In this document: piece by piece, positions 19,261-29,619 of the stretch
How the letters are laid out: each line of letters begins with the position of its first letter
How positions within the stretch are numbered: position 1 is the stretch's first letter
The notes under the pieces: generated by a model
Database searches by the model: none
The model's input: only the letters and a program-made list of their open reading frames with translations
Told to the model about the DNA's origin: nothing
Source: Candidatus Altimarinota bacterium
GTDB taxonomy: Bacteria > Patescibacteriota > Gracilibacteria > BD1-5 > UBA6164
NCBI GenBank assembly: GCA_028713225.1
Contig: JAQTOS010000008.1
Span: 1 to 52,623, forward strand
Length of the DNA stretch: 52,623 nucleotides
Direction: 5' to 3'
Position numbers and translations under genes: made by a program

Positions 19261-19283
19261 AATAATAATTTGTTAGTAAATAT

Positions 19284-19348
19284 AAGCTCCCCCTTAGTCC
19301 CCCTCGAGTGAGGGGGAAAGCGAAGAATAAAGCTGCGGGGGAGTTTTT
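19284..19348. repeat. GC-rich nested inverted repeat
   Basis: CTCCCCC...GGGGGAG as outer arms with CCCCCTC-GAGT-GAGGGGG as inner hairpin. It is strikingly GC-rich for this genome and sits between the attenuator terminator and the thrS start. It resembles small MITE-like or hairpin intergenic repeats; another one lies at 30336-30430. Confidence 0.65.
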
Positions 19349-19352
19349 TAAA

Positions 19353-19382
19353 TAAAAAAAATCTTCTATTTCTAGAAGATTT
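19353..19382 (-). terminator. Attenuator terminator in the thrS leader
   Basis: On the minus strand AATCTTCTA-GAAA-TAGAAGATT followed by eight T, about 90 bases before the thrS ATG and with no other gene to terminate. Its 5' arm (ATCTTCTAGA) is duplicated at the end of the leader peptide gene (19427-19436), allowing an alternative fold. Confidence 0.8.
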
Positions 19383-19427
19383 TGAAAAAGGGCTAAAGCG
19401 AAGCACAATACAAAAATCTGTCTAGTG

Positions 19428-19475
19428 TCTAGAAGATATTCGTTGTAGTGGTTACAAGTTGTGCTAGGCTCATCA
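19428..19475 (-). CDS. thrS leader peptide MMSLAQLVTTTTNIF
   Basis: A 15-codon gene ending TAG, too short for usual gene calling. Codons 9-12 are ACC, ACT, ACA and ACG: four consecutive threonines using each Thr codon once. AAAAGGA lies three bases before the first ATG and six before the second, so Met2 may be the true start (14 residues). Leader peptides of this kind (ThrL, PheM, TrpL) have no function as protein; their translation measures supply of the charged tRNA. The stop codon is inside the segment that duplicates the terminator arm, as needed for attenuation. The gene it would control is thrS, which consumes threonine and makes that same charged tRNA. Confidence 0.78.
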
Positions 19476-19507
19476 TACGTCCTTTTGTTATGATTTAATG
19501 TCAGTAG

Positions 19508-19534
19508 TGTATAAAAAAAAATCTATATGTCAAA
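19508..19534 (-). promoter_or_regulatory. Candidate promoter of the thrS leader transcript
   Basis: On the minus strand TTGACA (19534-19529) and TATACA (19513-19508) with 15 bases between, placing a start near 19500, shortly before the leader ribosome site. It overlaps the hairpin that ends the neighbouring gene. Confidence 0.45.
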
Positions 19535-19560
19535 ATTTATTTTGACATATAGATTTTTAC
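19511..19560 (-). terminator. Terminator of the 406-residue hypothetical gene
   Basis: AAATCTATATGTCAAAAT and its mirror ATTTTGACATATAGATTT with T-runs; contains the stop codon (19537) of the minus-strand gene. Confidence 0.8.
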
Positions 19561-20757
19561 AGCTTCAACTAAGGGGGTTAAAACATTGTCTTCATATAGC
19601 ATAATAATATCTGGATTTATTTGATTTTGTTTTTTTAGTAACAAATCTCTTTGATTTTGCACGTAATCTCTAGACCTTTGTATTCTTGCTTTTGGCTCGA
19701 TTTTCTTTTGTAGATCTGCTGGAATATGTCATATCATACTTCTGATTAAGCTATTATAAAAACCAAGTCACTTAGAAGTTCATGAATTTAAAATATTGAG
19801 TAATTTTTTAATTAGGGTATTTATTATAATATTTTCTCCAGCTAAATCTTTTTGAACTAATTTTATAGAAAAATTTGATAATTCATTTATATCTAGTCAA
19901 GATTCTTTTATTGTTCTGTTATGTTTTAATATTTCAGAAAGTTTTTTAGAAAAATTTCATTTAGTAAAAAAAGGATTACTTGGTATAGATGTTAATATAG
20001 AATCAGATCATAAAGAAGTAGCTGATTTTTTTAGAAAATTTCTTAAATCATCTTTTGTAGGGAATACTTTTTTTTCTAAATTATCTAAATCTATTTTAAC
20101 TTTCATATTAGATTTAGAAATTTTTATATCAGCATCTATGTTTCTAGGAATAATTATATTTGTTTGCTCTCAAAAAATTGATTTTAAAGTTTCATAAATT
20201 ATTTGCCTTTTTTTTGTATCAAAAGATTCTTTATTTTTTGAAAATTCTCATGCAAAACAAGCAAAATTAGAAATTTCATCTATTTCATTTATAATTTCTT
20301 TATGTTTTGAAGCTTCGATTTTATCTGTATTTGGAGTGATGATTTTTTTGATTTTACCTTTTACTAAGGCTCAAATTGCTTTATAGTAATTTGTTCTAAC
20401 GATAAGTGATTCTTTGATATTTTTTTCTCAAGTTTTTGTTTTTATAGTTTTATCATTTATAAACATAAAAACAATATCTTCTCTTTTTAGTTCTTTATCA
20501 ATTATATTTTTCATCAAATAATCTAAAACTATTTCTTTTTTTTCTATATCATTATTTGCAATTAAAAAAAGCTTGTGAGATAATTCTGGAGAAAAAAATC
20601 AATATTTCATTTTATTTTCATCATATAATCAGTCTTTTTTTAGTCACTTAAATAAAGAATCAAGATCTATTATTGCTTGTCCTTCTTTTGTAAGTGGATT
20701 TACTTCATATGATTCACCAGTTTCTAAATCATGATATTTCTTCTCAGGATTAGTCAT
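19537..20757 (-). CDS. Hypothetical protein, 406 residues
   Basis: Intact when TGA is Gly. No signal peptide and no membrane segment; Lys/Asn/Ile-rich and mostly helical. The N-terminus (MTNPEKKYHDLETGESYEVNP) is hydrophilic. Around residues 40-110 there is a helical repeat-like region (FFSPELSHKLFLIAN; KEIVLDYLMKNIIDKEL). Near residue 330 IRSMIGHIPADLQKKIEPKAR, and the C-terminus has RDYVQNQRDLLLKKQNQIN. I do not recognise a family. It is transcribed toward the thrS leader but closed by its own terminator, and lies downstream of the PBP gene's terminator, so it seems to be its own unit. Confidence 0.65.
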
Positions 20758-20768
20758 AACCTCAAAAT

Positions 20769-20818
20769 AAAAATGTGTTAAAATAAATTTTACTTTATCT
20801 TAACACATTTTTATTTTT
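20769..20818 (-). terminator. Terminator of the PBP gene
   Basis: AAAAATGTGTTAA and TTAACACATTTTT arms around an AT-rich loop, just after the PBP stop on the minus strand. Confidence 0.8.
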
Positions 20819-20829
20819 TTGGCAATTAT

Positions 20830-23800
20830 TTACCTAGCTAATACTTCAACACTTATATCTTTTGAATTTTTCGAGAAATTATTATTTATAACTTCTACTG
20901 TAAGTATATGGTTTCAAACACCAAGTTCTTTTCATTCAACAGCATAAACATTTGTTCATTCTGCTAATCCTGTAATTATTTCTTTTCCATCTGATGTTAA
21001 ATTAATAGCACTTATTCCAGATTTATCTGATGCTTCAAATCTGAAATTAAAACTTTGATCTTCAAATATTTTTATGCTTCCAGAAGCTGGATTTTTTATT
21101 ATTATATCTGGAATAGAAGACGTTAAGCTACTTGTACTTGTATCTTGTGTTGTTCAAGTATTTGTATCTATATTTGTAGAATCAGATCAATCTACATATT
21201 TAGAATTAGAATAATAGTTTTCATCAATTAATACTACTTTTACTTTTTGACTTAAATCTTTAATATCTCAACTTATCTCTACGCTAGATTTTTTTAAATT
21301 TTCTACTTTTACAGAATTTATTTTTTTATCTCAAGCATATAAATCTATTCTTTGAATAGGAGTATTACTTGAATATGAAATTGTAAATATATTTTTTCAT
21401 AAACTAATACTTCATCAATATACACTTGTATTTATATCAAAGGCTATTTGAGAAGAATCAGTAGTTCTTTCACAAACTTCAGTTGGCTCTCGTACTAATA
21501 TATCAGATCAAGAAGAGCTTCAGTCTATTTCTGACATATAACTACTTTTCCAATCACTTTGATTATGTTCTATATCTACTTGATTTTGCATTATATACAT
21601 AGTTTTTATAGCTTCAGGAGGAGTTGCATCAGTAACTTTTCAATTACATAAAGCATCTACTTGAACAGCTTTTGTTCAGCTATCATAAGTTTTAGGAATA
21701 TTGTAAAAATATGATCAAACAGAAAGTCCACTTCAAGTTGTACTTGAAACAGGATATCAAGTTATTTTAGATACATATGTAGTTTTTAAATCATCTGGTT
21801 TTATCCAATCTTCTTTAGCAAGTCATTTATGTGCATATTCCATAAAACCTTTCCATATAGGTCCAGCTCAAGCAATACCATCTCATTTTGCACTAAGCGC
21901 ACTACCATCATTATTTCATCACCAAACTATAGTTGTAATTTGAGGAGTATAACCAGCAGTCCAGATATCTCATGGAAGTATAGATTTTTTACCATTTGTC
22001 ATAAACACTTTATTTGATGTTCATGTTTTTGCACAAGCTTTTCTTCCATTAAGTGTTAAATACTTATTCCAGAAACTATTTGGTCTAGTTTCAGATGCGC
22101 TAAGTATATAGTTCATTATATAAGCTAGTTTTGGATCTATTACTTTTTCTCAATTAATATTTGTATCTAAACTTTCTATAGCTACTCATTTAGAATCTAA
22201 GATTTTTAAAATTGGAGTTATTTCTTTTTTATATCACATATTTGCAAATACTGAATATGCAGAAGCCATTTCTATAGGTTCTATTTCAGCAGCTCATATA
22301 GCAAGAGGAGCTCAATAGTAAAAATTTTTATTTAAAGAATTTATTCAAAGACTTTCCAAATAATTTATAATTGGTCATTGTTGACCAGCAAGAAAATACA
22401 TTTTTATAGCTGGAACATTTCTAGAATAATTTAGGGCAGTCATTATATTCATTTTTCCCATAAATTTCCCATCATAATTATTTGGAGCATAATCTCCAGG
22501 AAAAGTTGTCTTTGTATCATAAATAGCAGATTGAGTACCTATAGCATTTTTTTCTATAGCAAGAGAATATACGAGTGGTTTTATACTAGATCAAACTTGT
22601 CTTTTTGATGTTATTACATTTACATTTCAAGCTTTTTCTCTATCAAAATAATCAGCTCATCAAATCATAGCAAGTATTCATCCATTTCTATTATCTACTG
22701 AGACCATAGCAGCATTTGTTGCATTTATAGCTTTATTTGCTTTTACTTGTGCTGTTACTAATTCTTGAGCTTTATCTTGAAGACTAGAATCAAGAGTTGT
22801 ATATATTTTAAAACCACCAGATTCCATTATTGATTTACCATATTTATTTTCTAGGTATTCTTTAACATACATTACAAAATGAGGATATTTTATATCTTCT
22901 TTTACTTGTCCAAATGTCATTCATAGTCAATCAATAAAAGCTTTTTGATAATCGGCAAAAGTGATTTTTTTATCTTCAAGCATTCTTTGTAATACGAAAT
23001 CTTTTCTACCAGATTGATATTCAAAAACAGTATTTTTTTGTTCACTTGTAGATCAATCTAGAACAGATCATTTAATTTGAATATTATTTAGAAAACTAAG
23101 TAAATCAGAATAAGACATAATACTACAATTATCTGAATCCAAACTTATAGAAGCTTTATAATATTTCTTTTTTATTCCACATAATTGCATTTTATCATCA
23201 GTAAGTCTTTTTTCACTTAATGATGAGATTATATCTTTTAATTTTGTAGTAAAAATAGCATTATCATCTAAATCTTTTGTTGTTATTAATTTAGTAGTTT
23301 CATCAGGAGTTTCACTATTATAAGTATATGGATATCAAACTAATCTATCATAGTGATTATAAGGACTATAATAAGTAGGTCATTTTGGAAGAGATGCTAA
23401 AATAGAAGAATCAAGAATTCCTAAATCTTTAGCACTTTTCCCAAAAAAAGTTCTTGAAGCTTGTTCTATACCATAAGAATTAGATCAATAAGCAATTTTA
23501 TTTAAATATAATTCAAGTATTTTTTCTTTTGAATAATTTGTATTTAGTTTATAAGAAAGCCGTACTTCTTTTATTTTTCTCTCTAAACTTCTTTCATTTG
23601 TTAACATCATATTTTTTATAAGTTGTTGGCTTATAGTAGAGGTTCATTCTATTTTTGAAGTTTTTTGAAAAATATAATTAAATACAGATCTAAAAATACC
23701 TTTTATATCAAACCCAGAGTTTTCAAAAAAAGTATTATCTTCTGTTGAAACTATGGCATTTACCATATTTTTTGATATTTCATCATATTTTACATAAGTT

Positions 23801-24060
23801 CTTTTTTCTCAATAATAAATACTATAGATTTCTTTTCAATTTCTATCATATATAGTAGATGCTTCAGGAATTTTTTGATTTTCAATTTCTGATATATTAG
23901 GAAGATTTTTTATATATTTGCTGTATATAAAAAGAAAAGATATAAGAATTATTACAACTAGAGAATAGGCTCAATAAATAACATATTGTTTTAATTGTTC
24001 TTGTCTTGCGCGAGCTTCTTCTTTAGAAATTCGAGATACTTTTTTTACTTCAAAATTCAT
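20830..24060 (-). CDS. Class A penicillin-binding protein (PBP1A type) with Ig-like tail
   Basis: 1076 residues. Short cytosolic basic N-terminus, one transmembrane helix (about residues 29-48), glycosyltransferase GT51 domain ([28 protein letters not shown]), then the transpeptidase domain with VGSSIKP (Ser-x-x-Lys), YSRN and ACAKTGTS. It polymerises and cross-links peptidoglycan outside the membrane. A C-terminal extension after about residue 800 carries Cys residues and two beta-sandwich segments ([19 protein letters not shown]-like; [15 protein letters not shown]) of the PBP-associated Ig kind. Codon 167 is CGG (23560-23562) in KIKEV[CGG]LSYKL, where E. coli PBP1A has Phe; Trp is a better reading than Arg. 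Same-strand neighbour upstream is an LCP protein, another wall gene. Confidence 0.94.
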
Positions 24061-24096
24061 AATTTAAAAGTTAATGAATAATTTATTTATTTTATA

Positions 24097-25542
24097 TTAG
24101 TACATTTTATAAGATTTATAATCTTTTCAAATAATTATTTCTATTTTTGTACTCGGATCTGTTGAATACATAGGTTTTTCTACTTTTTTGAATTCAGTTT
24201 GCAAGTAAAATAATTTAAGTGCTTCAAGAGTTTTAGAATCTTCAGCTAAGTTGTTATAAAAAATTATACTCTTATCATATTTTACTCAAGAAGTGTTTCA
24301 TACTGAATCTTTTTCAGGAATTGCAAATCAATATTTTGTTAAGAAATTTCCCCATAAAGTAGCAAGTCCAGACACTTTTGTAGAATTAAAAATATTTATT
24401 GTATCATTTTGAGCAAAAATTTGAGGATAGTTGAAAATAACATTTGTAAATCTAAGAATATCAGAATAATCTGATACTTTTGAACTTGTTGCTGTATTTG
24501 GAATAACAACTGATGCTCAAGCAAAATCTGTTCTAGGTGGAGTATATAGAAATCATCATCTTTGACAATTATCTGCTCAATAAAAACAAGAATCATTTAA
24601 ATTGAAAGAAAAAATATTATTTTTTTCTACTTGTTTAGCAAGAAGCGCTAGAGAAATCATATCTGAAACTCATAAATCAGTTGTAATATTTTGTTTTATA
24701 GCAAGATAAAGAGATTTTATTTTAAAAGGATTAGCCAAATATCCAAGACTTGTTACTTTCTCTTTTATCGCTTGAATAACTAATTGTTGTCTAAGAGATC
24801 TATCAAAATCATTTGTAGAGTGACGAGATCTAGCATATTTCAAAGCTAAACTTCAATCCATATGTTGTAATCAGGCATCTACTGTTAGGGTTTGATATCC
24901 CCAGTTAAAATCAGGATACTCAGTATCAACTAATTTTTGAGGGACATTTATATCAACTCAACCAACACTATCAACTATACTTATAAATCATCTAAAATCT
25001 ATATTTATATAATTATCAATAGTTTCTCCTGTAATTTCTTCTATTTTTGATTCTAATTTTTTCATTCATTCGTCGGTATCTCATCAGTTTTTAGCTAAAG
25101 CTGATTGATAAACAGCATTTATTTTTCCAGCTCATCCAGTTGGATATTTTACCCATAAATCTCTAGGAATAGAAAGCATAGTAACAAATTTATTTTCACT
25201 ATCTACTTTTGCTAGTATTATAGTATCAGTAAGATTTGGAGCGTCATTTAAATCTCATCATCTTCAAACGATAAGTATATTTTTTGTATCTCATTTTTCT
25301 TGTGCGAAATTACTAGCACTTTCTCAAACTATATTTTTCATTATAGTTCAAGCTAGATCTATTTTTGGAAATTTTATAAAAAATCAAACTGCAACTAAAA
25401 AAATAAGTATAACAGCTATTATTCATATAGTGTTTCATACTATATAGTTTCTTCTTAAATCTTTTTGGTATATTTTTTGTAATTCTATAAGTCTTTGTAA
25501 ATCTAATTTTTTAGATCATAGCTTTTTCTTTTTAAAATTCAC
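24097..25542 (-). CDS. LytR-CpsA-Psr (LCP) family protein
   Basis: 481 residues. Basic start, one transmembrane helix near residues 36-58, then the LCP domain: NILIVGRGGD, NLTDTIILAKVD, MLSIPRDLWVKYP, INAVYQSALAKNGG, FRGFISIVDSVGGVDINVP and the Arg cluster RSRHSTNDFDRSLRQQ. LCP enzymes join polymers carried on polyprenyl-phosphate (teichoic acids, capsule, glycans) to peptidoglycan. A C-terminal domain follows. Start is GTG 25542: no in-frame ATG lies ahead of the conserved region. Only 36 bases separate it from the PBP gene downstream, so the two are probably one operon for wall assembly. A sugar-phosphate transferase at 41990 could make the polymer it attaches. Confidence 0.92.
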
Positions 25543-25627
25543 GGCTTTTAATATATTTAATATTTAATCTTAATTTTACCGCAAGATTTTAATTATTTTT
25601 AATTATTTTTCAATTTTTAATATAAAT

Positions 25628-25655
25628 TTGTCTTTACTATTTTAGATATTATAAT
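25628..25655 (+). promoter_or_regulatory. Candidate promoter of the SPFH/NfeD operon
   Basis: TTGTCT (25628) and TATAAT (25650) with 16 bases between, in the divergent gap between the LCP and SPFH genes. By-eye assignment. Confidence 0.45.
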
Positions 25656-25701
25656 GAACAATGTGTAAAAATACTTTATTTATATTTTTAACTATTAGAT
25701 T

Positions 25702-26577
25702 ATGAGCAGTATTTTCCTTTTACTTATAATACTTTGAGTGCTTTTCTTACTATTTTGAGTAAGAGTTATAAATCAATGAGAAGTTTGATTAAAAGAATTT
25801 CTTGGGCAATATACTGAAACTGTTACTCCAGGTCTTACTTTTGTAATTCCATGAGTTCAAACAATTAAAAAAGTAGATGTTAGAGAACAAGTAATAAATG
25901 TTCCTGAACAACAAATAATCACAAAAGATAATGTTTGAGTTGCAGTTGACTGAGTAGTTTACGTGCAAATTGTAGATCCATACAAATCTATGTATGAAAT
26001 TTCAAATGTATTTATGGCTGTAGTTAATCTTGCTCAAACTGGTCTTAGATCTGTACTTTGAACTATGAGTTTAGATGAAACTTTATCTAACAGAGAATTT
26101 ATTAATGGTAAATTACTTGAAGCACTAGATAGAGATACTGGAAAATGGTGAGTAAAAATAATGAGAGTTGAAATTAAGAGACTTGACCCCCCAAAAGATA
26201 TTCAAGAATCAATGAGTAAACAAATGAAAGCAGAAAGAGATAAAAGAGCACAAATTCTTGAAGCTGAATGATATAAATCAGCTCTTATAACTAAATCAGA
26301 ATGAGATAAACAATCTAAAATTTTGCAAGCTGAATGAGAAAGACAAATGCAAATTTTGCAAGCTGAATGAAAAGCTCAAGCAACTATAGTTGTAGCTCAA
26401 GCTGATGCTAAATCTATGGAATTACAATCACTTGCAGCACAAGAATTTTTCAAATGATCTGCTGTTACAAAAGAACAATTAAAAGTTATAGAAAATGCAC
26501 TTTGAGGAGGGAATACTAAATATATTCTTGATAATGATATTCTTGGTGCAGTTGGTAAAGCTTTTGGGATAAAATAA
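25702..26577 (+). CDS. SPFH/stomatin-like membrane protein (paraslipin type)
   Basis: 291 residues. One N-terminal hydrophobic helix ([16 protein letters not shown]), then the SPFH core: [50 protein letters not shown] and [19 protein letters not shown] long coiled coil with repeated AEG motifs (ILEAEGYKSA, ILQAEGERQ, ILQAEGKAQ) covers about residues 180-240. Such proteins oligomerise on membranes, organise microdomains and work with NfeD and proteases. The NfeD partner is the next gene, 17 bases on, which is the usual pairing. Many glycines of the AEG repeats are TGA. Confidence 0.93.
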
Positions 26578-26594
26578 TTTTTAAATAAAAATTT

Positions 26595-27017
26595 ATGGAA
26601 TTAGCATATATTTGGTTTTGAGCAGGAATTTTGTTTCTTATAATAGAAATTCTGACTTTTACTTTTTACTGATTATCGCTAGCTTTGGCTAGTTTCTTAC
26701 TTGCTTGTATGGTTTATTTGAATTGAGATAGTTCATTTACTATTGTACAAGGTTTGATTTTTGTATTTTTATCTGGAATATTTGCAATTTTGTTCACTAA
26801 ATATCTTAGACCAAAAACAAAAGCAAAATCTGTTTGACTTGATGTTTATATTTGATCTATTCATAAATTAGAAAAAATTTGAGATGATTGGAAAATAAAA
26901 GTAGATTGAGTAGACTATTTAGTGGATGATGATTCAATTGTTGTTGATTTCTGAGTAGGGAAAAAAGTAAAAATACTTGAACATAATTCTGGTTCATTTA
27001 AAGTTGAACTTGTATAA
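26595..27017 (+). CDS. NfeD-like membrane protein
   Basis: 140 residues. Three hydrophobic segments in the first 75 residues (FGAGILFLIIEILTF; LALASFLLACMVYL; LIFVFLSGIFAILF) and a C-terminal OB-fold-like beta domain (LDVYIGSIHKL, WKIKVDGVDYLVDD, KVKILEHNSGSFKVEL). This is the short NfeD form without the serine protease domain. It pairs with the SPFH gene 17 bases upstream; the two form a membrane-quality or lipid-microdomain complex. The terminator after it closes the operon before grpE. Confidence 0.88.
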
Positions 27018-27047
27018 TTTTTTTGAAATTTAAAATTTTTCAATATA

Positions 27048-27082
27048 ATAAGGCTTCCAAAATATTTGGAAGTTTTATTATT
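27048..27082 (+). terminator. Terminator after nfeD
   Basis: CTTCCAAA-ATA-TTTGGAAG followed by TTTTATTATTT. Confidence 0.75.
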
Positions 27083-27096
27083 TAATATTTAGATAT

Positions 27097-27642
27097 ATGA
27101 GTTTCAAAAAAGACAATGAAGAACAAAATGAAGAAGTTTTAGCTGGAGAAGATTTTGAAGAAATAGTAGAAGAAATTAAAGAAATAGAAGAAACTGAATC
27201 TGAAGATAATAATGTTTCTTCTAATAACGAAGTAAATGCCTTAAAAGAAGCCTTGGCTAGAAAACAAGCTGATTATGAAAATTTCAAAAAAAGAGTAGAA
27301 AGAGATAGAGAAGATATGATTCATTTTATGAAAGCTGATATATTGAAAAAAACTCTTCCTTGGCTTGATAATATAGAAAGAATTATAAAAAACACACCAG
27401 AAGATATGAAAAATGGAGCAGTTTTTGAATGAATCTTGGCTGTAGAAAAAGCAATGAAATCAGATTTAGAGAAAATGTGAGTTAGATGTTTTGAATCACT
27501 TTGATGTGAAATAGACCCAGATAAACATGAAGTTATGACTCAAGTTCCAGGTGAATCTGGAAAAGTAGTTGATGAATTTGAAAAATGATATGTTTTATGA
27601 GATAAAGTTATCAGAGTAGCAAAGGTTATTGCTTGAATATAA
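27097..27642 (+). CDS. grpE: GrpE nucleotide-exchange factor
   Basis: 181 residues. Very acidic N-terminal tail (about 60 residues, Glu-rich), then the long dimerisation helix ADYENFKKRVERDREDM and the beta-wing region (DPDKHEVMTQVPGES, GYVLGDKVIRVAKVIAGI). GrpE releases ADP from DnaK in the heat-shock chaperone cycle. The conserved glycine of KGYVLGDKVIRPA is TGA, so a standard reading would stop at residue 111. dnaK and dnaJ are not next to it here; a terminator follows immediately. Confidence 0.94.
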
Positions 27643-27684
27643 TTAAAAAATAGCGATTTTAATCGCTATTTTTTAATTATATTC
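27640..27684. terminator. Bidirectional terminator after grpE
   Basis: AATTAAAAAATAGCGATT and AATCGCTATTTTTTAATT form a perfect palindrome; it can also serve the convergent pilin gene. Confidence 0.88.
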
Positions 27685-27703
27685 ATATATTTCGGACTTA
27701 TTT

Positions 27704-29518
27704 TTAATTAATTCATACTATAGGACTAACAGCGGGGTTTCAAATACCAGAAAGATCATTATAAGATCACATAATATAGAAATTTGTAAAACCTGCATTA
27801 ATTCATGATGTATGTAAAGTATGTCATTGGACAGATATATAATCTCATGCAGTTACTGGCATATCATAAGTAAAAGTTTTAGAATAATTCCGACTATATA
27901 CAGGAGATATTATTACTCAATTTTTAAAAAATCACATCTGGAAAATATAATTTACATCATTAGAAGATCAAGTTATTTGCATTCTAAGCGTTCAAGAGTA
28001 AGGAACTTGAACTCTACGAACTATTTGCCGTTGAGGAGACCATCATTTTATTACAGCTGCAGTATTAGTATATAAAATATTTGTAGAAGCAGAATAATTA
28101 ACAAATGATGTTAAAGGAAGACATGTAGTTCAATAATATCAAGAATTACATTTATAATTACAAGATGTAGCACTAGTTGTTGTATTATATGTTGCCGTAG
28201 TACTTGTTGGTGACCAACTACTTCAATTCCATGTTTGTATGTAACTTGATACGCTATTCCAAATTGCATTTGTTGGAAGTCATGTACAAGTATATGTTTG
28301 AGTATTTGCTACACAAGAACTTCCATTCCAAGTGTAATTTATGTTACACTTAAATGTACAATCTGTTGTACTTGCTGTTGCATTATAAGTAGTTGTAGAA
28401 TTAGGTAACCAACTACTTCAATTCCATGTTTGTGTTATATTAGTTGCTGTATTTCTTGAGGAATTTGCAGGAATTGTTCAACAAGTAGCATTTTGAGTAT
28501 TTGCTATACAAGAGTTTCAAGTTAATGTATAATTTGTGCTACAAGTAACATTTTCAGTTCCATAAGATAAAGCTCAGTTTGTACATGTTGTATCTATATT
28601 TGATGTTCATCATGTAACAGCTTTTGATATACTTTGTGTAATACTATGATTTATTACAGGAATACTATATCAGTTATATGTTGTTGCACTACAATTTAGT
28701 GCGTTTACTGGTGAACAAGTATCATATTTATAACTTATATCTCAAGATAATATTCAAGCATTACAAGTTCTAGAAACAGGAGTACAAGTTTGATCATATG
28801 CTACACTAGTTGTATTATATGAATTTATTTGTCATCAGTTTGTTACTACTGTATTTCCAAGTACACACGAATTTTGTATTATTGAGATATTTGTTAATAA
28901 TTCTTCTCAAGTTCATGATATACTTCACGTATCTGAAAATACTGCTATATATGTTCCTGTATTTGTTGTTAAATCTATACTTCAAGTAGAAATAGTTTCA
29001 TTTACTGGAGCATTTGTTGTTGAATTTAAAAGAATTCATACATTATCTCATATTGTATAGATATACCTACTTGTATAATCTATATTTTCTGCAAAGGCTT
29101 GATTTATGAATAAATTAGTATTTGATTGAAATTTTATTTTATCTTTATTTTCTAGAAATCCAGATAGTTCTATTTTTTTTCAAGTAGAATCTAGGCTATA
29201 TAAATATCTAGTATTATCTTTTGGATCTTTAAATCATTCTCATCTAATTGATTTAGCAACTGTATCTCATATATATCATTGTTTTGATACTCAAACAATA
29301 TCTATATAGTCATCTGGTATTGTATATGTTTGTTTTTGAATGTATGATATTGTTAATCACTTATGAACTGTTTTTAATGTTGCTATTCTATTTCAATCTC
29401 TAGCTTCATTTGTATATTGTTGATATGATATAAACCCTATAGTAGCAAGTATTGATACTATTGTTATTACTATGATTAATTCAACTAATGTGAAGGCTTT
29501 TGTTTTGTGTGAGTTCAT
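27704..29518 (-). CDS. Type IV prepilin-like giant adhesin with Cys/Asn repeats
   Basis: 604 residues. The N-terminus is a textbook class III signal with methylation motif: KAFTLVELIIVITIVSILA (cleavage before Phe, Glu at +5), then the pilin helix. A pilin-like domain follows to about residue 150. From about 220 to 480 come irregular repeats of 40-60 residues rich in Cys, Asn, Thr, Trp (NYTLTGNSCIANTQNATC; TWNGSSWSPTSTTATYN; YTWNGSSCVANTQTYTC). A C-terminal beta domain (TFTYDMPVTAGDYISVQG) of about 120 residues ends the protein. Normal pilins are 130-200 residues, so this is a pilin carrying an adhesin. pilT is at 48647. The role would be attachment to another cell; this is inference. Confidence 0.85.
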
Positions 29519-29619
29519 AGAGAAAAATTTAATTATTAAATTAGTTGTGAGTTTATATTATTTTAAATATTTTTCAAATTAAATATACTTTACTTTACTT
29601 TTATATTATATTTTAATAA

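Larger units (their letters stand above)
19353..19505 (-). promoter_or_regulatory. thrS leader: ribosome-mediated attenuator
   Basis: The parts, in transcription order: ribosome site AAAAGGA (19479-19485), leader peptide with Thr-Thr-Thr-Thr, segment ATCTTCTAGA that includes the leader stop codon, a TTGTGCT segment complementary to AGCACAA inside the leader gene, then the terminator hairpin. The UUCUAGA at the leader stop can pair with UCUAGAA in the terminator's 5' arm, which would block the terminator. A ribosome that reaches the stop covers that segment and lets the terminator form; one stalled at the first Thr codons leaves it free. This is classic trp/phe-type logic. No T-box consensus is visible. 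The pairing is by eye. Confidence 0.75.

Noticed and set aside
19385-19490. tRNA or small structural RNA (SRP, 6S, tmRNA) in the thrS gap
   Set aside because: No T-loop, SRP tetraloop or tmRNA signatures on either strand.
19360-19500. T-box riboswitch before thrS
   Set aside because: No T-box consensus (GGGTGGNACCGCG) or stem I features; the leader peptide with Thr codons explains the terminator better.
27704-29518. Repeats in the pilin-like gene as a CRISPR array
   Set aside because: They are degenerate, in frame and encode Cys/Trp motifs; no regular spacers.
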